Shown here in pieces: positions 37,649 to 50,000 of a stretch of DNA of 64,000 nt (its first letter is position 1; every line of letters starts with the position of its first letter). The translations under genes were made by a program, and so were the position numbers. Source of the DNA: Rotaria macrura (Eukaryota > Rotifera > Eurotatoria > Philodinida > Philodinidae); contig OENT01000542.1 in assembly GCA_900239685.1 (NCBI GenBank), positions 36,688-100,687 on the forward strand, written 5' to 3'. Below the pieces are notes generated by a model. That model was given only the letters and a program-made list of their open reading frames with translations. It made no database searches and had not been told where the DNA came from.

Positions 37649-39765
37649 TGTTAATATTTTAAGTTTTCTGATAATTCTAGCTAAATAATTAAAACAAGAA
37701 CTATACGATTATCAAGCAACTCGTACGTGTACAAACAAGGTGAACTATAAATATTTTATTGAAACAGAATAAATCAGTGAATTACTTACAAGAATAATTA
37801 AATGGTTTGTTTTTAGAAAATTAACTCTCCAAATTAAGCAACTGATGATTGTATCGAATAAATAATTTTGCAGAGGTTAGCTTTATTGTTCTTATCAAGC
37901 ACAAAGACTGCTATTTTCGTATTCAGTTTCCTAAAGACAGTTTGGCACGATATTTTCTAGATCAATAGAAATAAATTTTAGACAAGTCACACTTATTTTC
38001 GTAGTTATCAAAAACATATTAGAATTTTATAGGGCAAAAATAATGCATGCAAAAAATTTCGACGGAACCTGTCGTGTGTTCGGATCATTATCAATACAAT
38101 TAGTATTGTTCAAGAAAGAAATATCAATATATATATATATATATTGATATCTTTTCAAAAGTGTAAAACTGAAAAAAAACAAGAAGAAAAATTCCGTTAA
38201 ATAGATAACGGAAATAATACAACGCGTGTCATTTTATTTTCGATATTTATCGATCTTTTATCTAGGTCAGAACAACAGATTTGTTAGTAACTTTCGAGTT
38301 TTCTCGATTTCTTTTTCCCTTTGCAAATAAGACTGTCGAATACTCCCTTTAAGAATAAAAAAGCTATATCATTTTTCTACTCTGAAAACAAAACCTCTAT
38401 CTCACTAGCAGCGATTCAGAGACGAAGACTGTTCTGTAATCTTGCAATTGATTACACATCTGAAAACAAGAGGCGAAGAAAGAGAGCAACGAAAGTATAG
38501 AATATTATACATAATATCAGTGAGGGATTATCAGTGAGGGATACTAAAACAAATGTTACAAGGTCAAATATTTTTCTTCCTTCTCTTCTTTTCTGTTGAT
38601 GACAAAAAATTGTAGAATGGTTGAGTCAAAGCAAATGAGCAAACCTATTACCTACAATATAAATCATTATGTTTAGTCATTTCGTATTTTTCTTGAAATA
38701 AATATTACATTGCATATATCGAATGGAAAAGAAAATCGATGACAGTAGAGATTAGGTCCTGACAGTTTCTATATTGCTTAATCATAAACAACTTTTTTTT
38801 TCGGATAATGCTATTTTATTGCTACGCTCAGAAGCACTTACATAGGGATAAGTTAAAAATTTTACAGTACAATGCACCCTATAATAATATGTATCAACAT
38901 ATTTAGAAGTCATATTCCTTGCAACAGGCTATCATAATAATTTTTATGTTGTTGTATGAGGAGGAAAAACCAGAAGAAAGAAAAAAAATCATGAAAGAGA
39001 AAAAATAAGATAGATGAAAGACAGTGAATAACTAAATGGTAGTCGAGCTGAGCTGGAAACCGAAACTCGGTGTGAAGCACTAGATTTCGAGCAAGAGAAC
39101 TTGGTCGACCTCTACAAAGATTTGATAATTAATTGATAAGATGTCATCAATAGTAGATCCATGCTAACTATTTCTGCTAGCAATAATTAATGTCATAAAA
39201 TACGCGCCGAATCTCGGTGTTTTCAGTCGTCATATTGAAAAATAAAGTCCATGGATTATATTAATATCCATATTTTACTCAGGGCGAACGGAAGGCGATA
39301 GAGGAAATCGAACAAAATTTGGTAAAATTTCGGATCTCAATGATTCTGATGATGTTTGAACACGAATCTGACGATTTGTCGTTCTCGAGATCATCGCGAC
39401 ACAAAATATGGACTTTGGATGCGTATGTCAAGGAAGAAAAAATTTTTGCTGCCGATTGCTATGCAGTGCTTCGCCCCGTATAAAAGAACAGAACAAGAAA
39501 ATGCAGAAGAAAAAGAAAAGCACAGCGAGGCACACATGGATATTTAATCAACAAACTCAAAGCATATAAGAAGTAGAGTCTCATATGTATCTTTCATTTT
39601 TTTATTCTTCTCATTCGGAAGAAGTGACCTATATTATCTCCTTTCATTTTGTTACAGCTGTTCTAAAAAATATATCATGAAAAAAATGAGAACGTTCTAA
39701 ATCTATCTTACTCATTTGTTTTTATCTGTTTTTATTGTATTTTTTAACTAGAAATCAAGAGAATT
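37649..39765. other. Non-coding region upstream of alcohol dehydrogenase
   Basis: Contains the dehydrogenase promoter near 37649, an AT palindrome at 38121-38150 and a 14-nt tandem duplication (tatcagtgagggat) at about 38516-38543. A 63-codon frame at 39356-39547 has no motif. No gene supported. Confidence 0.5.
38121..38150. repeat. 30-bp AT palindrome
   Basis: A TA-dinucleotide core flanked by matching caat/attg arms, so the whole 30 bp (atatcaat to attgatat) reads the same on both strands. It can extrude as a cruciform. Confidence 0.85.
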
Positions 39766-40400
39766 TTAGTTGAATATGTCGAATAGATTATGTTTCGATA
39801 CAAAAGGGCACAGATGAAAAGGTTTCATCCCTATAAGAAATTCACGTAGTTGGCTTTTTTGATGAACTTTGGGTAGTATTCGAAAAATTAGAAATAGTCG
39901 AGCCATTTGTGGTAATGATATGCAAGAAAACAGGTTCATAGTACTGTTGTTGACTACGATTTTCCTGATCTTAATCATTTTAATGTACCAAGAGACGCCT
40001 GCATGTTGTCGGTAGATCTGTAAATTGTATGTTTTGATGGTATTTTACTTGTCAAAGTAAAACCAAGATGTTTAAAGGACGTGACAATTTCACTTGTCTA
40101 TCCATCCATGAATCTATGTATTTGGGATAGAGTCACCTGTGAATGAAAAATTTGGGCCACTTCTTTACTGATATTTACCCGTTGTTTCCGTTTCCTTGAA
40201 TAGGCTGAAACTTGATTACACACTTTAGTTCCTTCGTTTTCTAAATATTCTATCATGGGAGAAAGATGTGACGCTATTGGAGGACGTATCAGGACATTCG
40301 AATCATCAGCGAATGCATGTGTAGAGTGCCCAGCTCTGAAGGAAGAAATACGATCACTATGGTAAACAAGAAATAAGTATGGACATCAGCTAATCGCTTG
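39766..40400 (-). pseudogene. Degenerate LINE-type reverse transcriptase fragment
   Basis: A decayed non-LTR retrotransposon reverse transcriptase on the minus strand. From about 40390 down the frame reads CPYLFLVYHSDRI (motif B region), then HAFADDSNVLIRPP with the FADD catalytic box at 40313-40302. An N-x-x-K element (RVNISKEVAQIF) follows, then an in-frame TAG. The same frame continues with SFKHLGFTLTSKI (motif E region, about 40079-40040). After a frameshift, 39978-39766 reads MARLFLIFRILPK and CPFVSKHNLFDIF, as in the thumb region of bdelloid LINEs. At least one nonsense codon and one frameshift are present, and no endonuclease domain is visible. It is a dead relic with its N-terminal two thirds missing. 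Confidence 0.75.
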
Positions 40401-40436
40401 TGGAAAACCGATACAAAGGAACCAACAAGTTAAGAA

Positions 40437-41036
40437 CGGGAAAGATTAGCACGGAATGATCAGCACATGGAAGGGTAAAAGCCAGGATAGTTCAACAAAG
40501 AAATGTTGAGAACTAAGAGAGATCTGCACGTGTATCGGTTAAGTTGAATACGTGGTCCTCATATATGTCAATACAACAGAACAAGAAACTTGAATAAAAT
40601 AAAGCAGTAAACAGAGTTAACATGAACCAATAAATTCTCTTTACTTGAAGTATGTTACCAGACGCATATGTTCTGTTAATTTATCAGTATCTCAACATGG
40701 CAAAAATTCAACTAACGGTACAATCAAGCAAAAGCAGTTTCTTGATTACACCAAAAAAGAAGAAAACAAATCAGCGCTTCGAAAACGGCTTGATAAATCT
40801 TATTACCAATCCTTATCAAAACTTTCTCACGTAGATCAATTGAATGTTGCATAATGCCTCTCTGTAAATTTTGTTCAATTTTCGGTCAAACATATTTTAC
40901 ATAAAGTTGTGCTATTTATTCAACTTACTCAATATTCGTGCTGATTTTTCTTAGTGCTCAACAATTCGTTGCTGAACTATCCTTGCTCTTATTCTTCCAT
41001 GTGCTGAATTTCCTGTGCTCAACTTTCGGTGACCCG
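40437..41036. repeat. Inverted repeat pair with GTGCTSAA-type subrepeats
   Basis: Arm 40437-40550 (read on the minus strand) aligns with arm 40917-41036 (plus) over about 115 nt at roughly 75 per cent by eye; both begin tattcaactta. Within the arms short words of the form gtgctgaa/gtgctcaac recur every 15-30 nt. The 366-nt spacer holds a short frame (40645-40854) with no motif. It could be a non-autonomous element with long terminal inverted repeats, next to the LINE relic. Target duplications were not identified. Confidence 0.6.
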
Positions 41037-42332
41037 TTAGTCCCTATTTGATAAAGTGAACTCTCCCGCTCCATATACCGGAATAAGCTACTGCCAAAAC
41101 TTAATTGTGATTATGATTTTCGAACACAAATAAAACAGATCTCAAACGCGATACTCACGTGTTCTCGATGGTATATAGTCTGAGTTCGCGGGATAGATCG
41201 ATATATTATTAAAAATTTGCATTTGAAATTAAAATTTGAAAATCAGCGCGAAAATAAAAAACATTGATTTACAGTCGAACAGCTGTGCAATGGTTTGATA
41301 TTTTTAGTGGCTAAAACTGTCGCGATGCTCAGAAAGTTTTTACAAATTTTTAATTTGAAACAACGTGTGTATCGCTCAAAGCTAGAATAATATATATAAT
41401 TGAAATTACAGGATGAATAGTCATCAGGTAAAAATGCAAGTTAGTTTTTATTGGCTTGATACCGTAACATGAGGATAGATTCCCTGAGTATGATTGAAAG
41501 TTCTGTTAGTATTATGCTCAAGTAAGATTTCCACAATGTGATTTAGTGTTGTAATGTAGAGTATAAATGTGCAGAGGAACAACATTTGTGGTCATATTTC
41601 TGACTTTTGATTATAGGATAGCAGTGGATGTAAATGCTCAAAATAGATGTATTTCAGTTTCCTTCATAATTATTAAGAAGCGAGTAAAAAAATGAGTGAT
41701 AACATTTAGGTTTAGTGTCAGTCTGCTTTCCTGGTTTCAGGTTTTTCTTACATATTCATCACAGATGCCTATATTTAGCATCCTTTTCAAATGTCAATCA
41801 TCCATGTTAGAACATAGTATTTTACGCTTTTAATAGAGACCCATTTCGTCAATAGCCGACATTTTAAAAAGACAAATAATGCTTCATTCATAATACCCGA
41901 CAATCAAGTAAATCGAAACAGTTTCGATTTGTCATACTGCTGCAGTTTATTCTATTTGGTCACCGTTGCTTTAATAGGAACCCAAGTGTGAAACAGCTAA
42001 AAGAATATGTTGAGGATATCTTTTATCTTTAAATGACGTACTTGGTATAGTCAATCTTACATGTGCTTTTCGTATCATTCCCAATGAAACATACGTGATT
42101 CGCCAGAAGAGGACTTCTTCAAAAACGGTTCTTTTTTTTTACATTTTTATGAATCCTTAGCGATGATAATACTTATCATCTCTGTCAACGTCAAATAACA
42201 CTATTATATTTTTATTTTGTTGATAGTTTTCAAATTTAAAAAGTCCTTTAAGAACATTCGCATTTGTTTAAAAAAAAGACCATTTGTATTCATTCTGAGT
42301 TTCGGACGACGGTTGATGATAATATAACTTCG
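41037..42332. other. Intergenic before GTPase A
   Basis: AT-rich, no gene seen. The part next to 42333 should be the 3' UTR of the minus-strand GTPase. Confidence 0.5.
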
Positions 42333-44747
42333 TCATAGAATAGTACAACCACCACCAGAGTTCTTTTCTTCAAACTCTCGTTTGAGTGCCTCGTATCTTT
42401 CTTGCGCTTCTCGAATAGCTGCTGCACTAGCTTGACGATCTTTGTTGAGTCTTTCGTAATTTTCTCTGGCTACCTTCATTTCGTTCATCAATGTTTCTAG
42501 CTGTTCTTGATGGAATCGGCGTTGTTCTGCTAATTCCTCTCTTTGTGCATCAAACATTCTTTCTTGATTTTCAAGTGCTTTTCTTAAGGAATCAGTCTCG
42601 CTCTGATGTTTGGTGATCGTTTCATTCAGAGCACGTTGATTATCTTCAATTTGTTTTCGAAAGGTTTCCCGTTCTTTCTCAAAGTTGGCCTGTTGAGTTT
42701 TAACAGCTTTCTTCCAATTTTTCAATTCATCCATGACAGTATTGATTTCTTGTTTCTTTTCATGTAGTTGTGGTGTGAATTCAACCACTACCTATAATGA
42801 AAGGAAAACATCGATACTTATTTATAATTAACCGAAGAATATCATCACCGTATACCAGTAATCAATTCATGGTAGTCAGGAATCAAGCTGCATAATTCTC
42901 AACTTCTAACAAAGCAGAGTGAATGGATCCAGATTTAGTTTTTCTATTAAAATCTAACAAATTCATAAGTTAGAACACTTCTCAGGATTCTGACATTGTT
43001 TCATTCATCAAGCGATTCCAGAAACCAACTTTCATCATTGAAACGTTCATATTATGCTTTAAGGAAGCATACATACTCTTACACAACACCTCATCTGATA
43101 GTCTCAGGGGAAAAAGTTTCGTAGTGAAAATGAAACGAAGCGTTTCAAACTATCGAAATGAGTGCTTTTTATTGAACAGAATTTTCTCTTCCTGCGTTGA
43201 TAATTTTAAGCGCTGATTGGTATCGTTCACTCTTGAAACATTTTCATTTAACAGCTGATTGTGATCTTATGGGCACCCTATCATTTTGAGAACTGTATGT
43301 CTTATTTACGCATGTAACTAAATCACACAACTAGATTGGTACGAGATTCGGGATCGACTATATCGCATAACCTGTTTGCTTTTTTGTTATCCATTTTTCA
43401 GTACAATACTGCGCGAATGAATTCAAAGTTATTTGATACTATAGTACGATAGAAACTTGTCGTATTTGAGATCAATATGATGATTTTTCTGACACATCTA
43501 TTTTGCATGAATATTGACACCATGTGATAAAAAAATCCTCGTTAAACAATAACGAGGTTCTTCGAACTTCTAAATACGACATACCCAGCTCGAGCATTAG
43601 AGTTCGACTCCGGCTGAAACACATAAGAAATCGAAGGAACATGGAAGCAGTATTCCGGTGGAAAGTTTTTCAGACTCACTGCTGCATTTGTGTTCTTCCC
43701 CACAGGAACCAGTCGGAAATCAACGTGAGAAATCGGCAACGCTTCCGATCGGAATACTGCTCCCATGCTTCGCCAAGTTTTAGAATCTGGGCTCGTCCAC
43801 CTGGATATATGATGCATCGAAGCTATTGAAAACGTGTACAAAGACTACCAATAGTATTAACTATACATCATCAGTAATTTGTGAAGGAACCACGAGACAC
43901 ATTTGCTTTCTGAATATCTCGACATTGAACAATTCGGAGATAGTAAAATGATCATGTAACAAATCATGAAATTCAAACGACTATACTTCAATGGAAAATT
44001 TTGAGTCTCACGAATAGTCAGAATCTTACTACTCATTAGAAGAAAGGCAGAACAGTTTGAGTAAATGTTACAACATGTGGCTGTACTCTGCGAAGAGGAC
44101 CCAATGAGAAATTATATAAAAACGTACTTCTGTGCAATGTTTCTTCAAGTTGCAGTACTCACCTTTAATAGTTGTTCCTTCAAATATTGTTTTTCAGTTG
44201 GATCATTTATATTTATGCTATCCAAGAAGCACACATTCTTATTGGTTACTTTTGTATTGACAAGTAATTTCTGAAGAAGCACAAGAGTGGTTCCTTCATA
44301 ATCTTTTGGTCGACCTTTCATCAATGCATTGACAACGATGACAAGTGATTCAGGTCGAAATGGATAGGCGGCGTTGATAGCGTTGAAAGCGACCATGTCT
44401 TCATCTCGAATACGTCCGTTTTGATGCCCAAACACAAAGATAATAACCGAGTTAGGGCGTTGTGAAAATGCTTTATCTATTTCGACTTTGTTTAAATTGA
44501 TACGTTCTTGTTCAGCTTCGATTAAGCCAGGAATATTGAAAATAGCGAGTGGAAGTCCACCGATTTGTACTTCTACATACTCAGTCACATGAGTTACAGC
44601 ACTTGAGCTGAATGCATGAGCAAAAGCCTCTCGTCCAACGAGAACGTTAGCTAGGAAACTCTTACCAACGCCTGAATTTCCCAAAATGATGAGACCATAG
44701 TTGTTGGGTTTTTTTGATTGCTGTTGATACTTGTATGATGAAGACAT
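42333..44747 (-). CDS. AIG1-like GTPase with coiled coil and CAAX tail (GTPase A)
   Basis: A P-loop GTPase, probably of the AIG1/GIMAP group. Exons 44747-44163 and 42791-42333 join in phase 0 over a 1371-nt intron to 347 codons plus stop. The P-loop is GNSGVGKS (residues 23-30), switch 2 is NIPGLIEAEQE with NIPG in place of DTPG, and a well-conserved box is GHQNGRIRDEDMVAFNAIN. A canonical TKxD specificity motif is not evident (VVNALMKG in its place). Exon 2 is a nearly continuous Glu/Gln/Lys-rich coiled coil of about 140 residues. The protein ends GGGCTIL, a CAAX box whose final Leu favours geranylgeranylation, so membrane anchoring is likely. The paralogue B lies head to head 633 nt away. 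In animals and plants the family takes part in immune responses and membrane events; the role here is unknown. Confidence 0.85.
43536..43835. other. GC-richer open segment inside GTPase A intron
   Basis: About 300 nt, clearly richer in GC than its surroundings, open on both strands over almost the same interval. On the minus strand it reads like a structured domain (for example AVFRSEALPISHVDFRLVPV) and is flanked by possible splice sites (atatccag near 43803; gtatgtc near 43583). Its phase (2 to 2) does not fit the GTPase exons. Inside, catggRagcagtattccg occurs in inverted copies (about 43640-43657 and 43751-43768, one mismatch). It may be an exon of a nested gene or a mobile-element fragment; I do not recognise the protein. 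Confidence 0.4.
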
Positions 44748-45380
44748 GTATTTATCTAATTATATGTCTGATAGAGAATTAAAAATGCTGAAAGGGAAAA
44801 AATAGTAGTTTAAAACTCGTGCAAGAGTCTAGGAAGCAGTTAAAGATCGGAATGAAGTGAAATAGTTTTTCTTATGACAAGCAGCCCTTTATATAAAATG
44901 AATAGTATCATGGTAAAATACGAAGAGAAAAATATTGCAAGTAGAAAAGTAGAAAAAAGTGTATTCGAAGATAAGAACACGAATGGCTAAATTACTCGGC
45001 TTAGTGAATCAAAGACCTTCGTATTTTGAAGGGAAAAAACACACGTATTTGCAACCAACTGATAATGCCAACCACTAGATGACGACTGCATCATAGACTA
45101 TGTAGGTATTACTTATCTTAAAGGTTATTGGTTTACTACTACTTGAGATGTAGTCGTATGAATCACAACGCTCTTGCTTTTCATGCGTTCTTAATTCGAT
45201 GTCGATTTCATATCTGGATTTTTCCTCTGAAAGAAGTGATGATAAACAACACAATAGTAAATCATGGTTTGTTTTTTTATTTAATTTTACTCTTGCCGAT
45301 TTCCATTATTTGTAAACATGCGAACCTTAATTTATCATACGCCAACATCGTTCGTTCATTCATTTATTTTCTAGAATTAA
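44748..45380. promoter_or_regulatory. Shared bidirectional promoter region of GTPases A and B
   Basis: 633 nt separate the two start codons of the head-to-head paralogues. No gene is seen in it, so both promoters must lie here, unless a 5' exon is hidden. It is a natural place for joint regulation; no element was identified by eye. Confidence 0.5.
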
Positions 45381-47085
45381 ATGGCAGAAAAGTTTCCTCT
45401 CATAGAAAGAACGAGTGACTTACATGAAAACAATTCAGAACCGGTGAATGAATTGACAAGAACACCTGAAGAGCATGGTCTCATTATTTTAGGTAATTCA
45501 GGTGTCGGAAAGAGTTTCTTAGCTAACGTTCTTCTCGGATACGATGCTTTTACTCATGCATTCAGTGCCAGGTCAGTGACACGTGAAACAGAATGTGCCA
45601 AAGCGACTATCGATGATTCTCTGTTCACAATTTTTAATATTCCCGGTTTGATTGAAGCTGAACAAGAACTTATTGATTCGAATAAGAAAGAAATCGACAA
45701 AGCATTTACACAATGTCCATCTTCAATAATCATCTTTGTGTTTGGCCATCAAAATGGACGTATTCGAGATGAAGATGTGGTGGCGTTCAATGCAATCAAC
45801 GCCGCCTATCCATTTCAAATAGAATCGCTTTTGATTGTTGTGAATGGTTTGTTACGGGAAAGGAGCGACACGTATGAAGGTTTTACTCTGGCTCTTTTGC
45901 AGCGTCTACTCAAGGACAATGAAATTACAAACGAAAATACGTTGTTTCTGGATAATATCGATGAAAACGATACTACTGATATACGATGTCTCAAAGAAAT
46001 TTTCTTAAGAGTGAGTAAGAATCTATGCCTAAAACAAGAAGCTTTCTCTTCGGTATTTTAATGACGTCTGATATTGAAAATGAGAATTGTATTGCAAGAG
46101 AGTGACATCACCATTGCTGATTTATTCAAAAAAAATGCATTTTATGTCAATGATCACGAAAGAAATTCGTACTTATTGAAATAAAAATGTGAAATAGAAA
46201 GGAGTAATTTATACGATTAATGAGAAGTAGATGGACATATTTAATTAAAGACACGTAAAACAGTGATCAGACAGTGTAGAAAAGAAAAGAAAGATATTAA
46301 CTCTATATTTCTGCACTCAACCAATTTTTCTGTTTTTAGAAATGATCCTTTTACCGAATGAGTCTTGCTTCAGCTGCCTTCGTTGGAATGTAAATTTTCC
46401 GAAATAAATAATTCATGCCCGTAAGCATCACAAGCGTAAAAAAGTAGCTCGAGTCGAAAGTTTGGACTCCAAACTTTCTTCCTGTGACTATTAATTTCTG
46501 TTTCGAATTCTGATTCTTCATGAAAATCTAAAAACGTCTGATATACTATGATGAGATTATCTTGTTTTTCAGGGACTCAAACATTGTAGACCAGCACAAT
46601 ACAGAAAAGTACAAGAAATCGAAACTTGTATGGATGAACTGAAGAATCAACGAAAACGGATAAAAGATGAACAAACTAAATTTGAAGCTGATAAAAAGAA
46701 TTTAATGAAACAGATCGAAGAAAGTCAAGAGTCTATTTTGGAGGCTAGTAACAAATACGAGAACGAAAAAGACCTCTATCAACGACTAGCGAAATGTCAA
46801 CAGGAGAATATCGATGAACAGCACCGTCAGCTTGAAGAAGATCAAGAGTCATTCGAAATTAAGATAAGAAGATTACGGATGGAGCTCGCTCAAGCTAAAC
46901 ATGCTTACGAACAAGTTCAGAATGATCGCACAGCTCCACCACAGGCTGTCATTCATGCTAAATCAACGTATGAACGAATCAAAGAAACACTCACAAAGTT
47001 TCTTTTCAAGGGAGTAATGCGCTTGGTAGGTGTTCAATACCCAATGATCAATATGTTGCCTCTTGGTGGAAATGCTTTTCCATAA
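45381..47085 (+). CDS. AIG1-like GTPase with coiled coil, no CAAX (GTPase B)
   Basis: Head-to-head paralogue of GTPase A. Exons 45381-46010 and 46573-47085 join in phase 0 over a 562-nt intron (gtgagtaag, tttttcag) to 380 codons plus stop. The intron sits at the same place as in A, after the G domain. The P-loop is GNSGVGKS (38-45), switch 2 NIPGLIEAEQE, and the box GHQNGRIRDEDVVAFNAINA is almost identical to A. The N-terminus is 15 residues longer and acidic. The coiled coil (MDELKNQRKRIKDEQTKFEA onward) is followed by a hydrophobic, Gly- and Pro-containing tail (GVMRLVGVQYPMINMLPLGG) ending NAFP, in place of the prenylation box of A. So A and B probably contact membranes differently, or B is soluble. 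Duplication predates loss or gain of the tail. Function unknown. Confidence 0.85.
46456..46478. repeat. 10-bp hairpin in GTPase B intron
   Basis: gaaagtttgg and ccaaactttc are perfect complements with a 3-nt loop, about 95 nt before the 3' splice site. May affect splicing; may be chance. Confidence 0.7.
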
Positions 47086-50000
47086 GACTTTCGTAAATCA
47101 CATGTAACGGTATCGATGTATTTATTGAATGAAATAAGCGAAAACTTATTGTGGAAGTGTTTATCGAGCTAAAAGAAGCATATTAGAATTGTTGCGAGAC
47201 AAATTGAATTCAGTTTTCAGCCAAATGTGTGCCTAGTGTTGACAGTGGTTTGGGTTCGTGTAAAAATCACTCATATGATCTTGAAGAAAGTATCATGAAA
47301 GTGGGAATGTCAGAAGAAAGTTCGAAGTGCTTCGGCTGAGAATACCAGTGATATTGCTTTCTTAATCGTCAGCGTTCTCATTTCATATTCCTTTCATCTA
47401 TTCCGATACTCCAGATTGATTGTTCTGCTCTTTGTACGGTGCAGAGACCTCCAGAAAAAATACGGAAAGCTCACCGTATTTTGAAAGAAAACACAACAAA
47501 TCGACGAAGTACGGAATCAATTTTTGCGACCAGTAGTATTGCGAAGTTTTGCTTAATGGTTTTATACCGATTCCAGCGGGACAGAGCATGTGTATCAGTT
47601 GGAATCTAGGGGAGAAAATTCTATAAATTTTTCGCTGGAAAACTGCTTTCATTATCTGTTGATTTCAAACATGTTCTTGCAGGAAACGGCACATTCTTCT
47701 CGATCTCGAATGGAATATTTTGCATCAGGAGGAGATGTTTTCGTCAGACTATGCTATGATTGATTTCGTGTTAAAGTTCATGCATAAAATACGATTTTCA
47801 ATAGTCTTCGCTATTATTTTTATACGTTTGGATCATAGATGTCTATGGTGGCGCTGCCGCCGCAGTACCACTGTGTTAGCGACGCGGTAGCGGTACTTTT
47901 TTTAAAAATCTCATCGCGGTAGTGGAGCGGCAACGGCAGATTTTCAGCCACGCCAAAAATCACAGGACCCTATAAAAAGAATAAATCTACTGTCTTTCGA
48001 AAGAATTTGTGTTAATTTCTCATCTCTTTTTCATTAGTATTTCATCAAACAGGAATTTTTAACTCTATATCACATATATTGCCTAGTTTTTGTGAAAAAG
48101 TAGATTTTGTATAGTTTTTAATGCAGCGGCAGCTGATCTATCTTTTGTACGTTGCGTGGCTGTAGCGTCGCGGCAACAGCCTTTTCGGAACCTACACGGG
48201 GCGGTAGCGCCGCGGCAGATTGTTACCCGCGATGGACATGTATGGTTTGGAAGATACCAAAAAGTGTGCATAAAAGCAAATTAACATAGATCACGTTATC
48301 TGTCCAAGTCGTAAATACCGGATCATGTTTAAAGGTTAACCACCGGTTTTCTTACGGCTTTTATTACGTGGGTTGCATTACTATTGTGTTTTGCTAGAAT
48401 TTTTGTGAAGTCAACTTTCTTTAACGGAGTATGCAAAATAAATAATAAATAAAAGCAAGGTCTCTATCAAAATTACCACAGGATGAAATTGCATGGAGAG
48501 ATATACAACTTTAGCCGCTCATCAGATGAGAATGCTTTGATTTGATCGATTATCGAGCATATCTCTTCATCGTGTGCTATCTGAGTCTTCGACAATTTCG
48601 ATAAGGTACGGTAGATATCTTTTTTCTGTTGGAAGGCAACCATAAACACGTTCTTTCTTATCTTCTAACAAAATCCAGCACAGCCTTTGAAACATACTAA
48701 GGGGATCTATCAGAAGATTGTTACTTGCTTTGAAGAAACGGGGTGGCAGCCATTGAAACAGTGCTACACGTTTTCACTGTTGACTAGAAAGTTTCTTTTA
48801 AATTGTGATCCACAACATCATATAGGACGAATAAATAAATACTTTAAAACAGAGATTCAATATAACATATCTTTGCTCAGTTTAGAAAGTACTGACGTGC
48901 TGAGAGCACAGTTATCTGCTCTTCAACATAATATTGACTTAGTCATTTTTTGACAATGAGAAAAAATACATTGGATTGCAGACAAGTTACATTTCATAAT
49001 TGCTTCGCTTATCAAAATTTGTGTGCGTAAGCATGCAGCCGTCATCCTGGTGTCGCTTGTGCAAATAAATTTCGTTGTAGTTTGTCAAAGTGAATGTGAA
49101 ACGAGAAAAATTCGATGATTACTTTTACAAGTATCACCCTTTTAACTTTGAAATCTACAAACAACACTCAAAGATAATATTGATATGAGATGGGCTCGAT
49201 AGATCTGAGCTTCTAGGATAGGAAAGTGAATCTTTTTAACACTCAAGAATCTGAAGCATTGAGGGCATGGGTGACCGTGCAGAAAGGTCTGGCTATTTTT
49301 GAATGTCTCGGTGAAACCAGAATGGGTGTCCACAAGAACATTCATCCCTAGCTGCGTTCCTAGTCACAGCTACAATCGTAACAACAGCAGTATACAAACG
49401 AATATCCACACCCAATTGTGAAGCATTTATTGAATTAGCTTTTCAATTGGCTTACTGTTTAGATAGGTTTTCAATCGGTTCACCATTGTCAAAAAGATTG
49501 CGATGTTCAAATAATAATTCTGAGAACCAATTCTATTTGTACCCACGAGTATGGTGAAATCAAATTAATAAGTAGTACAAAAAAGAAAGTTGTTAATTCC
49601 TATTGCTTTTTGAATGCTTAAAATAGTTTTTAATACGCTATTTTGAAGAAACTCTTATTTTAGTATCAACCGATTGGTTGAAAGTAACTAATAAGATAAT
49701 AATAGTTTGAATCTTTCTCGAACGAATATCAAGTTTATTTTGAAAACGAGCATTCTATTATTTCACTGAACTCCAACACATCATAATCCTTTAGTAAAGC
49801 AAAACAGAACTCGTTTGAGATATCTTACTAAGTTATTTTTCAAACGAATTAGATGAGATTCACTGGTCTCCTCTTCGAACGACACCCAGTGAAAAATCGT
49901 CTTTCTTCTCGATACTTTTATTCGGCAACATTTTTCAACTTTCAAGCATGAAATATTGAAATGAAAGGTTATAATGTCGGTCTCTCGCTCAATTAAATCC

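Noticed and set aside
43595-43625. tRNA T-arm (gttcgactcc)
   Set aside because: No matching acceptor stem, anticodon arm or D arm around it. No other tRNA was found by eye in the window.
48083-48271. Cys/Arg-rich minus frame of 62 codons
   Set aside because: It lies in the GC-rich end of the MITE-like element and is explained by that composition.
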